64,000 bases of DNA, taken from Curtobacterium citreum (GTDB lineage Bacteria; Actinomycetota; Actinomycetes; Actinomycetales; Microbacteriaceae). Below are positions 1-7,622 of the stretch, in pieces (the first letter of the stretch is position 1; every line of letters begins with the position of its first letter). A model generated the notes under the pieces. It was not told where the DNA came from, made no database searches, and worked only from the letters and a program-made list of their open reading frames with translations. The translations under genes and the position numbers were made by a program. The DNA is taken from NCBI RefSeq assembly GCF_006715175.1, contig NZ_VFMQ01000001.1, forward strand, positions 3,224,001 to 3,288,000, given 5' to 3'.

Positions 1-51
1 GTCGGAGCCGAGGCCGACCGCCGTGCCGATCCGGGTCAGCCAGGGCTTCAC
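1..51 (-). CDS. N-terminal fragment of an unidentified gene, cut by the window edge
   Basis: Only the first 17 codons are present: a GTG start at 51 and the residues VKPWLTRIGTAVGLGSD. The GTG overlaps the TGA stop of the upstream PAP2 gene (GTGA), so the two are probably translationally coupled in one operon. Too little is visible to name a family. Confidence 0.6.
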   Translation of the reverse strand, partial: MKPWLTRIGTAVGLGSD

Positions 52-836
52 GAAGCGTCCTCCTCGTCCGCGCGGTGGCGCCCAGTCTGCTCCCCCACGA
101 CCGCCGCGCGCTCGTCCGGCGTCCGGAAGCGCTCGACGCGGGCTGCTCCGCGCTGCACCACCCGCGTCAGCACCAGGTCGACCCAGACGATCCGGGCGAC
201 CGGCGCCACCGCGAGCGCCCACACCACCGACGCGACGACGTCCGTCGGCCAGTGCACCCCGTCCACGGCGAGCGCCGTCGCCACGACCAGCACGACGACC
301 CCGCCGAGCACCGCGAGCACCCGGCGGCGGGGACCTGCCGGCACGAGCATCAGTCCGGCGAGCACGAGCGCCACCACGAAGACGGTGTGCCCGCTCGGGA
401 ACGACGCGTCGGGCTGCACGGGGACGAACGGGTGCGGCAGCACGGACCCGTCGGGTCGCGGCCGCCCGACGACCACCTTGAGCAGGTCGGACGGGATCCA
501 CGTCAGCGCGACGACGCCGGCGAACGCCGCCGCCGTCACCAGGCGGCGGGTCCGAGCCCACACGAGCCCGGTCAGGACCATGGTCAGGAGCACCGCCGGC
601 ACCGGCTCGAACACGGTGTACACCGCGGAGCCGACGGCGCCGAGGACCCCGACGTGCAGGCTGTTGAGCGCTCGGGCGAGGCCGGCGTCCACCGGGTGCG
701 CACGGAGGACGAAGCCGACGACCACGAGGAGCACGACGCCGACCACCGCCCGCTCGACGGCGCGACGCCGGGTCGGACGGGCTGGGGACACGGGCAGTGG
801 GGTGGTCACCCGGACATCCGACGGCAGGTTCCCCAA
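48..836 (-). CDS. PAP2-family membrane phosphatase
   Basis: A 262-residue integral membrane protein with about six hydrophobic segments (from residue 30 on). The type 2 phosphatidic acid phosphatase signature is visible in order: KVVVGRPRP (residues 120-128), PSGH (147-150) and GVHWPTD (193-199, active-site His195). Such enzymes remove phosphate from lipid phosphates such as undecaprenyl or phosphatidylglycerol phosphate at the membrane. In the third motif the usual Ser-Arg pair six residues before the His is Ala-Leu, which is unusual because that Arg helps hold the phosphate. A start a few codons downstream is also possible. It is the first gene of an operon with the fragment at 1-51. Confidence 0.85.
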   Translation of the reverse strand: MGNLPSDVRVTTPLPVSPARPTRRRAVERAVVGVVLLVVVGFVLRAHPVDAGLARALNSLHVGVLGAVGSAVYTVFEPVPAVLLTMVLTGLVWARTRRLVTAAAFAGVVALTWIPSDLLKVVVGRPRPDGSVLPHPFVPVQPDASFPSGHTVFVVALVLAGLMLVPAGPRRRVLAVLGGVVVLVVATALAVDGVHWPTDVVASVVWALAVAPVARIVWVDLVLTRVVQRGAARVERFRTPDERAAVVGEQTGRHRADEEDAS

Positions 837-889
837 GAAACGTCGAAGAAGCGTGACGATCCGGGCGTTCGACTCGTCCCAGCAGTGTC

Positions 890-1105
890 ATGAGTGCGAT
901 CAGGACCTCACGCGACTCCCGGACCGACCGGACCGACCGGACCACGGGACCGTGCCAGAGCACCTTCGACCGCTGGCGGTGTCAGCGTGAGGCCGGTCAC
1001 GACGGCCTGCACTGCGCGGGCGACGGTGGCGACACCGCGACGTGGAGCGACGCCCTGTCGGGCCGCGACCTGCGGGCCCTCCGGGGCGCGCGTCAGGGCC
1101 GGTAG
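890..1105 (+). CDS. small Cys/His-containing protein of unknown function
   Basis: 71 residues. The part from residue 22 on (TGPCQSTFDRWRCQ, then EAGHDGLHCAGDG and TATW) has the spaced Cys and His pattern seen in small actinobacterial proteins that may bind a metal, so the frame is probably real despite its size. No ribosome binding site is obvious in front of the ATG. The 3' end overlaps the convergent small gene at 1093-1248 by 13 bases. No function can be assigned. Confidence 0.5.
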   Translation: MSAIRTSRDSRTDRTDRTTGPCQSTFDRWRCQREAGHDGLHCAGDGGDTATWSDALSGRDLRALRGARQGR

Positions 1106-1248
1106 TCGCGCCGCCGCTGGTGGTCGCTCTCGTTGGCCGCGAGCCAGCTCGCCGCGTTCGGCGGCACACCCGGTCCCGCCCCGTTGGTCGCGTCCACGCC
1201 GCGCGCGACCACACCCAACACCCCGACCAGCCAGTTGATGAAGCGCAT
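1093..1248 (-). CDS. small protein with one N-terminal hydrophobic segment
   Basis: 51 residues starting MRFINWLVGVLGVVARGVDA, then a polar tail rich in Arg, Asp and Asn. The ATG at 1248 was chosen because an AAGGGGG ribosome binding site lies about seven bases upstream; a longer frame to 1290 lacks this. One membrane segment or an uncleaved export signal is likely. Function unknown. Confidence 0.5.
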   Translation of the reverse strand: MRFINWLVGVLGVVARGVDATNGAGPGVPPNAASWLAANESDHQRRRDYRP

Positions 1249-1328
1249 CGCGACCCCCTTGCACCGACCGTACCGGCCATCTGCACCCACCGCACGCGTC
1301 GGCCGGCGGTGATCCGTGCCTCCCAGGC

Positions 1329-1343
1329 GGCCTGGAGGCGCGG
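1329..1343. repeat. dispersed repeat, CCTGGAGGC core
   Basis: GGCCTGGAGGCGCGG between the small gene and lepB. It is one of at least eight intergenic copies of this element in the window (others near 14154, 22490, 25742, 31874, 33208, 39501 and 57516). Confidence 0.7.
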
Positions 1344-1409
1344 TGCGCGCCCGACGCGCACGTCACGCAGGCGGGCTGGTCGCGTCAGCCGACCTGCCGC
1401 GCGCTGCCC

Positions 1410-1415
1410 TACGCT
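1410..1415 (+). promoter_or_regulatory. -10 box of lepB, leaderless arrangement
   Basis: TACGCT followed by six bases and then the ATG of lepB, with no ribosome binding site. Transcription would start at or next to the A of the start codon. Confidence 0.55.
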
Positions 1416-1421
1416 GCTCGC

Positions 1422-2135
1422 ATGGGGGAACGGATGGCACGACGCGCGGGACAGCGGAACGGGGTGCTGCGGTTCCTCCGGGACATGGTGGTGATCCTGC
1501 TCGCAGCCCTGCTCGCGTCGTTCCTCGTCAAGACCTTCGTCATCCGCAGCTTCTCGATCCCCTCCGGTTCGATGACGAACACCCTGCAGGTGGGCGACCA
1601 CGTCGTCGTGAACGAACTCGCCGGCCTGCACCGGGGCGACGTCGTCGTCTTCCGGGACGCCGACGGGTGGCTCGACGTCCCGGGTTCCCCCGAACAGGTC
1701 GCCGCGCGGACGCCGACGCTCCTCGGCCGGACGCTCAGCACGGTCGGCTTCGGGCCGGACACCGACGGCCACCTGATCAAGCGGCTCATCGGACTGCCGG
1801 GCGACCACGTCGAGTGCTGCGACGCGCAGGGGCGGATGTCGGTGAACGGCGTCCCGCTCGTCGAGCCGTACGTCCTCGCACCCGAGGGCGACCCCGCGTC
1901 GGGTGTCCCGTTCGACGTCACGGTTCCCGCCGGACGGCTGTGGGTGATGGGCGACAACCGGTACGGCTCGGCCGACTCGCGCTTCCACCAGGACCTGCCC
2001 TCGAAGGGGTTCATCCGGGAGTCCGACGTCGTCGGGCGGGCCGTGGTCGTGACGTGGCCGGTCGCCCGGTGGTCGTGGCTCGACGACCACCCCGAGGTGT
2101 TCGCCGGTGTCGGGCGCGAGGAGCAGGGCGGGTAG
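1422..2135 (+). CDS. lepB: signal peptidase I
   Basis: 237 residues, membrane-anchored serine protease that cleaves signal peptides from exported proteins. A basic N-terminus is followed by one membrane segment (about residues 20-40). The catalytic Ser-Lys dyad is visible: SIPSGSM (Ser50) and HLIKRLIGLPGD (Lys120); the conserved MGDNRYGSADSR box lies near residues 185-197. Length and motif order fit the Gram-positive S26 family. It stands alone rather than in the usual rplS-lepB-rnhB cluster, so it may be a second lepB copy. An ATG five codons in (MARR) is an alternative start, but the -10 box at 1410 favours 1422. Confidence 0.9.
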   Translation: MGERMARRAGQRNGVLRFLRDMVVILLAALLASFLVKTFVIRSFSIPSGSMTNTLQVGDHVVVNELAGLHRGDVVVFRDADGWLDVPGSPEQVAARTPTLLGRTLSTVGFGPDTDGHLIKRLIGLPGDHVECCDAQGRMSVNGVPLVEPYVLAPEGDPASGVPFDVTVPAGRLWVMGDNRYGSADSRFHQDLPSKGFIRESDVVGRAVVVTWPVARWSWLDDHPEVFAGVGREEQGG

Positions 2136-2156
2136 CCGCCCCGGCCACGGGGCTCG

Positions 2157-2507
2157 TCAGCCGGCGGCCTCCCACAGCTCGAGCGGCAGCCCCTCCGGGT
2201 CGTGGATCCGTACGAAGCGCCCGTACTCGGTGTCCCACTCCGGTCGACGCTCCACCGCGGTGTCCGAGGCCTCGAGCCGCGCCACCAGGTCGTCGAGCCC
2301 GGTCACGCGCAGGTTCAGCATGAAGGGGCTGTCGGCGGGGAAGTACCCGCTGTCGGCCGGGAACGGCGCGAACACGGTCGCGCCCGCCTCCTGCTGCCAC
2401 ACCGTGTCCGACCCCGCGTCGATCCCGAGGTGCTCGCGGTACCACGCTGCGCGAGCCTCCGGGTCGCGACTGCGGAAGAAGAGCCCACCGATCCCGGTCA
2501 CCGTCAT
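2157..2507 (-). CDS. VOC (glyoxalase/bleomycin-resistance) family protein
   Basis: 116 residues from MTVTGIGGLFFRSRDPEA. It has the single-unit vicinal oxygen chelate pattern: an N-terminal beta strand with DPEARAAWYREHLGI, a central FMLNLRV strand and a C-terminal HDPEGLPLELWE with the metal-ligand Glu. Members bind a metal and act on small molecules or sequester drugs; the substrate cannot be read from sequence. The start was set at the family-typical MTVTG; an upstream ATG at 2531 would add eight residues. Confidence 0.8.
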   Translation of the reverse strand: MTVTGIGGLFFRSRDPEARAAWYREHLGIDAGSDTVWQQEAGATVFAPFPADSGYFPADSPFMLNLRVTGLDDLVARLEASDTAVERRPEWDTEYGRFVRIHDPEGLPLELWEAAG

Positions 2508-2534
2508 GGTCCGCACCGTACCCGCCGACACGAG

Positions 2535-2578
2535 CGGACGGGAGGCACGTGGCGGGTCCGCCGCGTGCCTCCCGTCCG
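2535..2578. repeat. dispersed palindrome, family A (GACGGGAGG arms)
   Basis: Arms of 15 bases, CGGACGGGAGGCACG and its complement at 2564-2578, with a second GGCGG/CCGCC stem inside. It lies between two minus-strand genes, downstream of nothing but upstream of the GNAT 3' end and overlapping the long form of the VOC gene start. It could terminate plus-strand or minus-strand transcripts, but the same element recurs at 5030, 18821, 47702 and 61850. Confidence 0.75.
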
Positions 2579-2586
2579 GTCGTGGG

Positions 2587-3063
2587 TCACGGCTCCAGCA
2601 CCTTGCGGTACCACCGGTCCGCGTAGGGGTCTGCGTTGAAGGGCGCGACCCGTTCGAATCCCGAGCGCTCGTAGAGTGCGCATGCCTCAGCCAGCGCGGC
2701 GCGGGTGTCGAGGCGGAGCACCGCGACGCCCTGTTCTCGGCAGGCGGCCTCGACAGCGCGCAGCAGTGCGGCGCCCAGGCCCGTCCCGCGGCGCGTCGGC
2801 GACACGAAGACCTTCGTGAGCTCCGCGACGTTCCCGAGGAACCGCGCGCCCGCGCACCCGACGGCCTGGCCTCCGTCCGACGCGACCAGCAGCACGCCGG
2901 TGGGCTCGACCAGGTCGTCGAACGGTTCGTCGGCGAGCGCTCGGTCGACCTCGTCCTCGCTCGCGGTCCGGCCGTGCCAGCGGGAGGCGACGTCGGTCAG
3001 GTACGCCCGGACGATCCGGCCGGCGACGGCGTCGGAGGGACTGACCCGCGCGATGGTGACCAC
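2587..3063 (-). CDS. GNAT-family N-acetyltransferase
   Basis: 158 residues from a GTG at 3063 (VVTIARVSPSDAVAG). The acetyl-CoA site is seen as KVFVSPTRRGTGLGAALLRAV (R/Q-x-x-G-x-G/A type), preceded by the LTKVFV strand and followed by ALYERSGFERV, the usual GNAT C-terminal motif. It transfers an acetyl group to an unknown amine. It is divergent from the HIT gene, with only 33 bases between the two start codons. Confidence 0.8.
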   Translation of the reverse strand: MVTIARVSPSDAVAGRIVRAYLTDVASRWHGRTASEDEVDRALADEPFDDLVEPTGVLLVASDGGQAVGCAGARFLGNVAELTKVFVSPTRRGTGLGAALLRAVEAACREQGVAVLRLDTRAALAEACALYERSGFERVAPFNADPYADRWYRKVLEP

Positions 3064-3096
3064 GTGGGGAGCGTAGGGGACGTGCAGACTGGGCCG

Positions 3097-3513
3097 ATGG
3101 ACCCGTGCCCGTTCTGCCGCATCATCGAGGGCTCCGCACCCGCCGTCTGGGTCGAACGCGAGGAGCACGCCGTCGCCTTCGCTCCCCTGCCCGACTCGTC
3201 GCTCGCACCCGGGCACACCCTCGTCGTCCCGGTCGAGCACACCCGGGACCTGCTCAGCGCCGGGCCGGTCGCCCTCGCCGCGACGACGGCGCTCGCGCAG
3301 CGGGTCGCCCGGGCGATGCGCGGCGCCCTCGGGGCCACGGGCACGGTGCTGCTGCAGGCCTCCGGAGCGGATGCCGGCCAGAGCGTCGCGCACCTCCACG
3401 TCCACGTGGTCCCCTGCTGGCCGGACGACGGCACGACCCACTGGCCCTCGCCGCCGTCGGCCCACCGGTTCGACGGGGACCCGCACGCGGCCCTCGCCGA
3501 GATGTTCGAGTAG
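3097..3513 (+). CDS. HIT-family nucleotide hydrolase/transferase
   Basis: 138 residues. The N-terminal CPFCRIIEG motif and the histidine triad HLHVHVVP (near residue 100) identify the Hint/HIT family, which hydrolyses or transfers nucleoside monophosphates using the central His. Length matches bacterial HIT proteins. A weak -10 (CAGACT) lies six bases before the ATG, again a leaderless-like layout. Divergent from the GNAT gene. Confidence 0.88.
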   Translation: MDPCPFCRIIEGSAPAVWVEREEHAVAFAPLPDSSLAPGHTLVVPVEHTRDLLSAGPVALAATTALAQRVARAMRGALGATGTVLLQASGADAGQSVAHLHVHVVPCWPDDGTTHWPSPPSAHRFDGDPHAALAEMFE

Positions 3514-3550
3514 CCGGGGTCCGCGTCCCGGGGCTTCGCTGCCCAGGGCC

Positions 3551-3611
3551 GTCGAGTGAGCAGACGAAGTCGGGTGCGCTCGGGCGACCCGACGTCTGCT
3601 GCTCCATCGAC
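3551..3611. repeat. dispersed palindrome, family B, copy 1
   Basis: An imperfect inverted repeat whose arms end in GAGCAG...TCGGGT and ACCCGA...CTGCTC, followed by CCATCGAC. It matches the copy at 4020-4080 with about three differences over 61 bases and in the same orientation; a third, more diverged copy lies at 60056-60110. It sits between the HIT gene and the unknown gene at 3648. Confidence 0.8.
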
Positions 3612-3635
3612 GGCCGCTCGGCGCCCGCGCGGCCG

Positions 3636-3641
3636 TACGAT
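3636..3641 (+). promoter_or_regulatory. -10 box, leaderless arrangement
   Basis: TACGAT with six bases to the GTG at 3648 and no Shine-Dalgarno sequence. Confidence 0.5.
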
Positions 3642-3647
3642 CGGTCC

Positions 3648-4028
3648 GTGTCCCGCTCCGGCAAGCCCTTCGCGCAGTTCGCCACGCGGCTGCCCGACGG
3701 CCGCACCGTGGTGGAGGTGACCGTGTTCGACCCGTTCATCGTCTCCGTCGTGCTCGTCGCGGACGGCAAGCGGGACGCGCTGGACCGTGTCCGGGCGCTC
3801 GGCGGCCGGGACGTCCACGTGTCGAAGAGCTTCCAGCCGAGCGGCGGCGCCGTCGAGGCACTCCTGCGCGGCGGGGAGGACGGGGTGTTCGCCCCGGAGC
3901 CGGTGGACGGCTCGTGGCTGCCCCTGTCGGAGCTGCCGGCGTTCCTCGACGGGACCAGCCCCTGGCTCGTCCGGTACGACACGAGCGCGTTCAACCGCTC
4001 GTTCGTGGTTCCTCCGCCCGTCGAGTGA
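3648..4028 (+). CDS. conserved-looking protein of unknown function
   Basis: 126 residues beginning VSRSGKPFAQFATRLPDGRT. It has no signal peptide or membrane segment; the composition is that of a small soluble alpha/beta protein (RTVVEVTVFDPFIVSVVLVADG, then a DRVRALGG helix). I do not recognise the family. The GTG start is supported by the -10 box six bases upstream. Its stop codon lies inside the left arm of repeat copy 4020-4080, and the near-identical repeat copy 3551-3611 lies just upstream, so the gene is bracketed by direct copies of the same palindrome. Confidence 0.65.
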   Translation: MSRSGKPFAQFATRLPDGRTVVEVTVFDPFIVSVVLVADGKRDALDRVRALGGRDVHVSKSFQPSGGAVEALLRGGEDGVFAPEPVDGSWLPLSELPAFLDGTSPWLVRYDTSAFNRSFVVPPPVE

Positions 4029-4080
4029 GCAGACGACGTCGGGTGTGCTCGGGCGACCCGACGTCTTCTGCTCCATCGAC
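4020..4080. repeat. dispersed palindrome, family B, copy 2
   Basis: Second copy of the element at 3551-3611, same orientation. The final TGA of the gene at 3648-4028 is contained in its left arm, so the repeat supplies the last codons of that gene. Confidence 0.8.
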
Positions 4081-4100
4081 GGCCAGGCCAGGCCCGGCCC

Positions 4101-4136
4101 GGCCCCGGCGCCCGGCCCCGGCGCCCGGCCCCGGCG
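4101..4136. repeat. short GC-rich tandem repeat
   Basis: The 13-base unit GGCCCCGGCGCCC is repeated about 2.8 times directly after repeat copy 4020-4080. The rest of 4081-4246 shows only the ribosome binding site of the next gene. Confidence 0.7.
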
Positions 4137-4246
4137 ACGAGACGCCGCTCACCCTGCGCGAGACCTCAGCACATCCGCCGGACCCCGCCAGCCGGTCCGG
4201 AGCACCGTGGGAGGGGCACCACGACCCCGCCCCACCAGGAGGAACC

Positions 4247-5014
4247 ATGCTGCTCGAGGGCAAGACCATCGTCGTCACCGGCGGCAACAGCGGCATCGGC
4301 GAGCAGATCTGCCTCGCCGCCGCAGCCGAGGGCGCGAACATCGTCATCGACTACGTCGCCCACCCCGAGGAGACCGAGTCCCTGATCGACCGCATCGAGC
4401 ACGCGGGCGGCCACGCGGTCGGCGTCGACGCGGACATCACCCGCGCCGACGACCTGCACCGGATGGTCCAGAAGGCCGTCGACGCCTTCGGCTCGCTCGA
4501 CGTCCTCGTGAACAACGCCGGGATCGAGGACCGGAAGTCGCTGCTCGAGGAGACCGAGGACGGCTACGACAAGGTCATGTCCGTGAACATGAAGAGCGCG
4601 TTCTTCGGCACCCAGGCGGCCGCGAAGCAGTTCATCGCGCAGGGCAACGGCGGCCTCGTCCTGAACATCTCGAGCGTCCACGAGGACTGGCCGATGCCCG
4701 GCAACCTGGCGTACTGCGTCGCGAAGGGCGGCATGCGCATGCTCGCCCGGAGCGGCGGCGTCGAGCTCGGCCCGCACGGCGTCCGGATCGTGAACATCGC
4801 CCCCGGCGCCGTCGACACCCCGATCAACACGGCGACGACGTCCGACCCCGACAAGCTCAAGCAGCTCGACGACGCCATCCCGCTCGGTCGACCCGCGAAG
4901 CCGCACGAGATCGCCGAGGTGGTCGTCTTCCTCGCCTCCGGCAAGGCCGCCTACATGACGAGCACCACCGTCACGATCGACGGCGGCATCTCGCAGGGCA
5001 GCGTCGGTCTGTAG
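4247..5014 (+). CDS. short-chain dehydrogenase/reductase, glucose 1-dehydrogenase-like
   Basis: 255 residues. Classical SDR motifs are all present: cofactor loop TGGNSGIG (11-18), NNAG (89-92), active-site Ser142/143, and YCVAK (Tyr156, Lys160); the C-terminus ends in TIDGGISQG, typical of the family. The overall pattern resembles glucose 1-dehydrogenases, which oxidise a sugar with NAD(P), but SDR substrate calls from sequence are weak. The ATG at 4247 has a strong AGGAGG site seven bases upstream. It is monocistronic, ended by the palindrome at 5030. Confidence 0.85.
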   Translation: MLLEGKTIVVTGGNSGIGEQICLAAAAEGANIVIDYVAHPEETESLIDRIEHAGGHAVGVDADITRADDLHRMVQKAVDAFGSLDVLVNNAGIEDRKSLLEETEDGYDKVMSVNMKSAFFGTQAAAKQFIAQGNGGLVLNISSVHEDWPMPGNLAYCVAKGGMRMLARSGGVELGPHGVRIVNIAPGAVDTPINTATTSDPDKLKQLDDAIPLGRPAKPHEIAEVVVFLASGKAAYMTSTTVTIDGGISQGSVGL

Positions 5015-5029
5015 ACGGGACCGCACGAC

Positions 5030-5071
5030 GGACGGGAGGATCGTGGCGGCGCCGCCGCGATCCTCCCGTCC
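5030..5071. repeat. family A palindrome, probable bidirectional terminator
   Basis: Perfect 14-base arms (GGACGGGAGGATCG and its complement) around an inner GGCGGC/GCCGCC stem, between two convergent genes (SDR and response regulator). Confidence 0.75.
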
Positions 5072-5101
5072 GTCCCGTGGCGCGTCAGCGCCGATGTCGG
5101 G

Positions 5102-5782
5102 TCAGCGCAACCAGCGGTACTCGTACTCGGGCCGACCCGGCCCGCGGTGCCGCACGTCCTTGTCGACCTGGCCGGCGGCGATCAGGTGCTCGAGGTATCG
5201 CCGCGCGGTGACGCGCGAGGTCCCCGTGGCCTGCGCGACCTCGGTGGCGGACGTGCCCCCGTCGGTGCCGATCAGCACGGACCGGACCGTCTCGAGCGTC
5301 TCCGGGGCGATGCCCTTCTCCGACTCGGCCGGCGCCGCCGGTCGCAGTTTCCCGAGCCGCGCGTCGATGTCCGCCTGCGTGAGCGACCGCCGGTCCTCGA
5401 AGCCCCGGCGGTACTCCCGGTACGTCGTGAGCCGGTCCGCGAAGGTGCGGAAGCTGAACGGCTTGACGAGGTACTGGACGATCCCGAGCGCGATCGCGTT
5501 CCGCACGCCCCGGACGTCGTTCGCGGCGGTGACGGCGATGACGTCGACGGCGGAGCCGGCGGTGCGCAGCGCGCGGACGAGCTGGAGGCCGTGCGCGTCG
5601 GGCAGGTTGAAGTCGAGCAGCACCAGGTCCGGCTTCGCGGCGGCGACCGCGGCGAGCATCTCCCGACCGGTGGCGGCGGAAGCGACGACGGTGAAGCCGT
5701 CGACGCGGCCGACGTACGCGGCGTGGGCCTCGGCGGTGAGCGGGTCGTCCTCGACGATCAGGACGCGGATCACGTCCGTCAC
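5102..5782 (-). CDS. response regulator of the CitB/DcuR type
   Basis: 226 residues. The receiver domain (1-120) has the acidic pocket EDD (11-13), phosphoacceptor Asp57 in LVLLDFNLP and Lys in YLVKPFSF. The C-terminal part (about 160-226) is a helix-turn-helix of the kind found in response regulators of citrate/malate metabolism (TSATEVAQATGTSRVTARR). The GTG start at 5782 overlaps the kinase stop (GTGA), so the two are co-translated. Together with the kinase it should sense C4-dicarboxylates or citrate and activate the divergent dctA-pckG-gap genes. Confidence 0.9.
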   Translation of the reverse strand: MTDVIRVLIVEDDPLTAEAHAAYVGRVDGFTVVASAATGREMLAAVAAAKPDLVLLDFNLPDAHGLQLVRALRTAGSAVDVIAVTAANDVRGVRNAIALGIVQYLVKPFSFRTFADRLTTYREYRRGFEDRRSLTQADIDARLGKLRPAAPAESEKGIAPETLETVRSVLIGTDGGTSATEVAQATGTSRVTARRYLEHLIAAGQVDKDVRHRGPGRPEYEYRWLR

Positions 5783-7434
5783 GCGGGCACCTGCCGCGGC
5801 TCGAGGTCGACCACGAAGGTGCTGCCGGTCGGGCCGGTGTCGACGGTCATCGTCCCGCCGATGTCGGCGAGGGCCGAGCGGACGAGGTCGAGTCCGATGC
5901 CACGCCCCTCCGGCCCGGACGGCTTCGTCGACCAGCCCCGCTCGGCGGCGGCGGTGACGTCGGCGATCCCGGGGCCGTTGTCCGCGACGACGATGCGGGT
6001 GCGTCCGTCGTCCTGCGTCGTGACGGTGACGGCGACCCGCGGACCGCTGGGCCCGCCGGTGTGCTCGGCCACCGCGTCGACGGCGTTGTCGACGAGGTTC
6101 CCGAGCACCGTGATGACGTCGCTCGCCGGCGCTGCCACCGGAGCGTGCAGGCCGTCGGTGTCGGCCACGAGCACGACCCCGCGCTCGTGGGCCTGTGCGC
6201 GCTTGGCGTGCAGGACGGCGGCGAGCACCTCCGGGGTCACGACCAGGGGGCCGTCGTCGGGGTGCCCTCGCGGATCTGGGGCTTCCACCCCTTGCCGGTC
6301 GATCCGGTGCCGATCGATCTCGTCGGACGCGAACCGGATCGCCTCGTCGACCCGCCCGAGCTCGAGCAGCGCCACGACGGTGTGCAGCCGGTTCGCGAAC
6401 TCGTGCGTCTGCGAGCGGAGCGCCCCGGTCAGCGTCCGCGTCGCCGCGAGCTCGCCGGACAGGTGCAGCAGCTCGGTCTGGTCGCGGATCGTCGCGACCG
6501 TGCCGATCGGCTTCGCGGAGCCCCGCGGGAACGCCAGCTCCTGGTTCACGACGAGCACCCGGTCCGCCGTCACGTGGGTCTCGTCGACGGCGCGGTCCCC
6601 CGACGCCAGCAGCGTGCGGAGCCCGTCCGGGACGTCGAGCGCGGCGAGCGGGATCGGCACCTGGCGCTCGGCGGGCGGGGGCAGGTGCAGGAGCTCGGCG
6701 GCGCGGTCGTTGTGCAGGACGACGGCACCGCTCCGGTCGATTACGACGAGTCCCTCGTGCACCGAGTGGAGCACGCCCTCGTACGAGGCGAAGACCCGCG
6801 CGAGCTCCTCGGGCCCGCGGCCGGCGGTCACCCGGCCGAGGTACCGGCTGAGCAGCCACGAGAACAGCGCGGACACGGCCACGACGGCCAGGGCCAGCGC
6901 CACGACGGACCCGAGCCGCGGGACGAGCGCGGTGGAGATGTTCGCGACGGTGACGCCCGCGGCGACGAGCCCGACGACCTTCCCGTCCTGGTCGGTGATC
7001 GGCGTGACGGCCCGGACGGAGGGGCCGAGCGTCCCGGCGAACGTCTCCGTGAAGGTCTGCCCGTCCAGCGCCGGGGCGATCGTCCCGCGGAACGGCCGAC
7101 CGATCTCGGCACGGTCCGGGTGCGTCCACCGGGTGCGGTCCGGCGCCATGATCGTGATGAAGTCCGTGTGCGTGCGCCGCATCAGGTCGAGTGCGTACGG
7201 CTCGAGCCGCGCCGAGGGATCGGCGGTCGCCGCCTGCTCGACCACGAACGGGTTCCGGGCGATCGAGACGGCGAGCGCGGTGCTCTTCTCGGCGGCGTCG
7301 GCCTGCAGGTCCGCCCGCGCCGATGCCCAGCTCCACGCGCCGCCCACCGCGACGCCGACCACGACGCCGACCACGACGAACAGCAGCTGCAGCGCGAAGA
7401 GCCGTCTGGCGATGCTCCACCGTCTCGGTGCCAC
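5779..7434 (-). CDS. CitA/DcuS-type sensor histidine kinase
   Basis: 551 residues. Order of parts: first membrane segment (about 15-37), an extracytoplasmic PAS-like sensor domain with the family-typical VRAVTPI..DGKVVGLVAAGVTV stretch, second membrane segment (LALAVVAVSALFSWLLS), a cytoplasmic PAS domain (SVHEGLVVIDRSGAVV), the dimerisation helix with HEFANRLHTV (phosphorylated His), and a GHKL ATPase with NLVDNAVDAV, DNGPGI and GRGIGLDLV. The GTG at 7434 was chosen because a GAGGAGG site lies eight bases upstream; an in-frame ATG at 7470 lacks this. Partner is the overlapping regulator at 5102; the probable target is dctA 190 bases away. Confidence 0.9.
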   Translation of the reverse strand: MAPRRWSIARRLFALQLLFVVVGVVVGVAVGGAWSWASARADLQADAAEKSTALAVSIARNPFVVEQAATADPSARLEPYALDLMRRTHTDFITIMAPDRTRWTHPDRAEIGRPFRGTIAPALDGQTFTETFAGTLGPSVRAVTPITDQDGKVVGLVAAGVTVANISTALVPRLGSVVALALAVVAVSALFSWLLSRYLGRVTAGRGPEELARVFASYEGVLHSVHEGLVVIDRSGAVVLHNDRAAELLHLPPPAERQVPIPLAALDVPDGLRTLLASGDRAVDETHVTADRVLVVNQELAFPRGSAKPIGTVATIRDQTELLHLSGELAATRTLTGALRSQTHEFANRLHTVVALLELGRVDEAIRFASDEIDRHRIDRQGVEAPDPRGHPDDGPLVVTPEVLAAVLHAKRAQAHERGVVLVADTDGLHAPVAAPASDVITVLGNLVDNAVDAVAEHTGGPSGPRVAVTVTTQDDGRTRIVVADNGPGIADVTAAAERGWSTKPSGPEGRGIGLDLVRSALADIGGTMTVDTGPTGSTFVVDLEPRQVPA

Positions 7435-7504
7435 GGTCCGACCCTCCTCGCCTCGTCGCGGGACCACCATTCTGCGACACCGCAGGGCGGTGTGGGGGCA
7501 TCCG

Positions 7505-7522
7505 TGAACGCAATGAACGCAA
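7505..7522. promoter_or_regulatory. direct repeat, candidate response-regulator binding site
   Basis: TGAACGCAA occurs twice in immediate succession in the 188-base gap between the sensor kinase and dctA. Abutting direct repeats of this length suit a dimeric response regulator; the link to the CitB-type regulator is inferred from position. Confidence 0.45.
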
Positions 7523-7622
7523 GTCACGCCCGGCCCACGGTCCGCGGCAGGGTGGGCCCGTCCCCTCGGGGAACGAGCCGACCGAGGTGACGACGCCCCG
7601 GTCCTGACGACAAGGAAGTCTC

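Noticed and set aside
4081..4136. Tandem GC-rich repeat considered as a CRISPR-like or coding repeat
   Set aside because: Units are 13 bases, fewer than three, without spacers or an adjacent cas gene.
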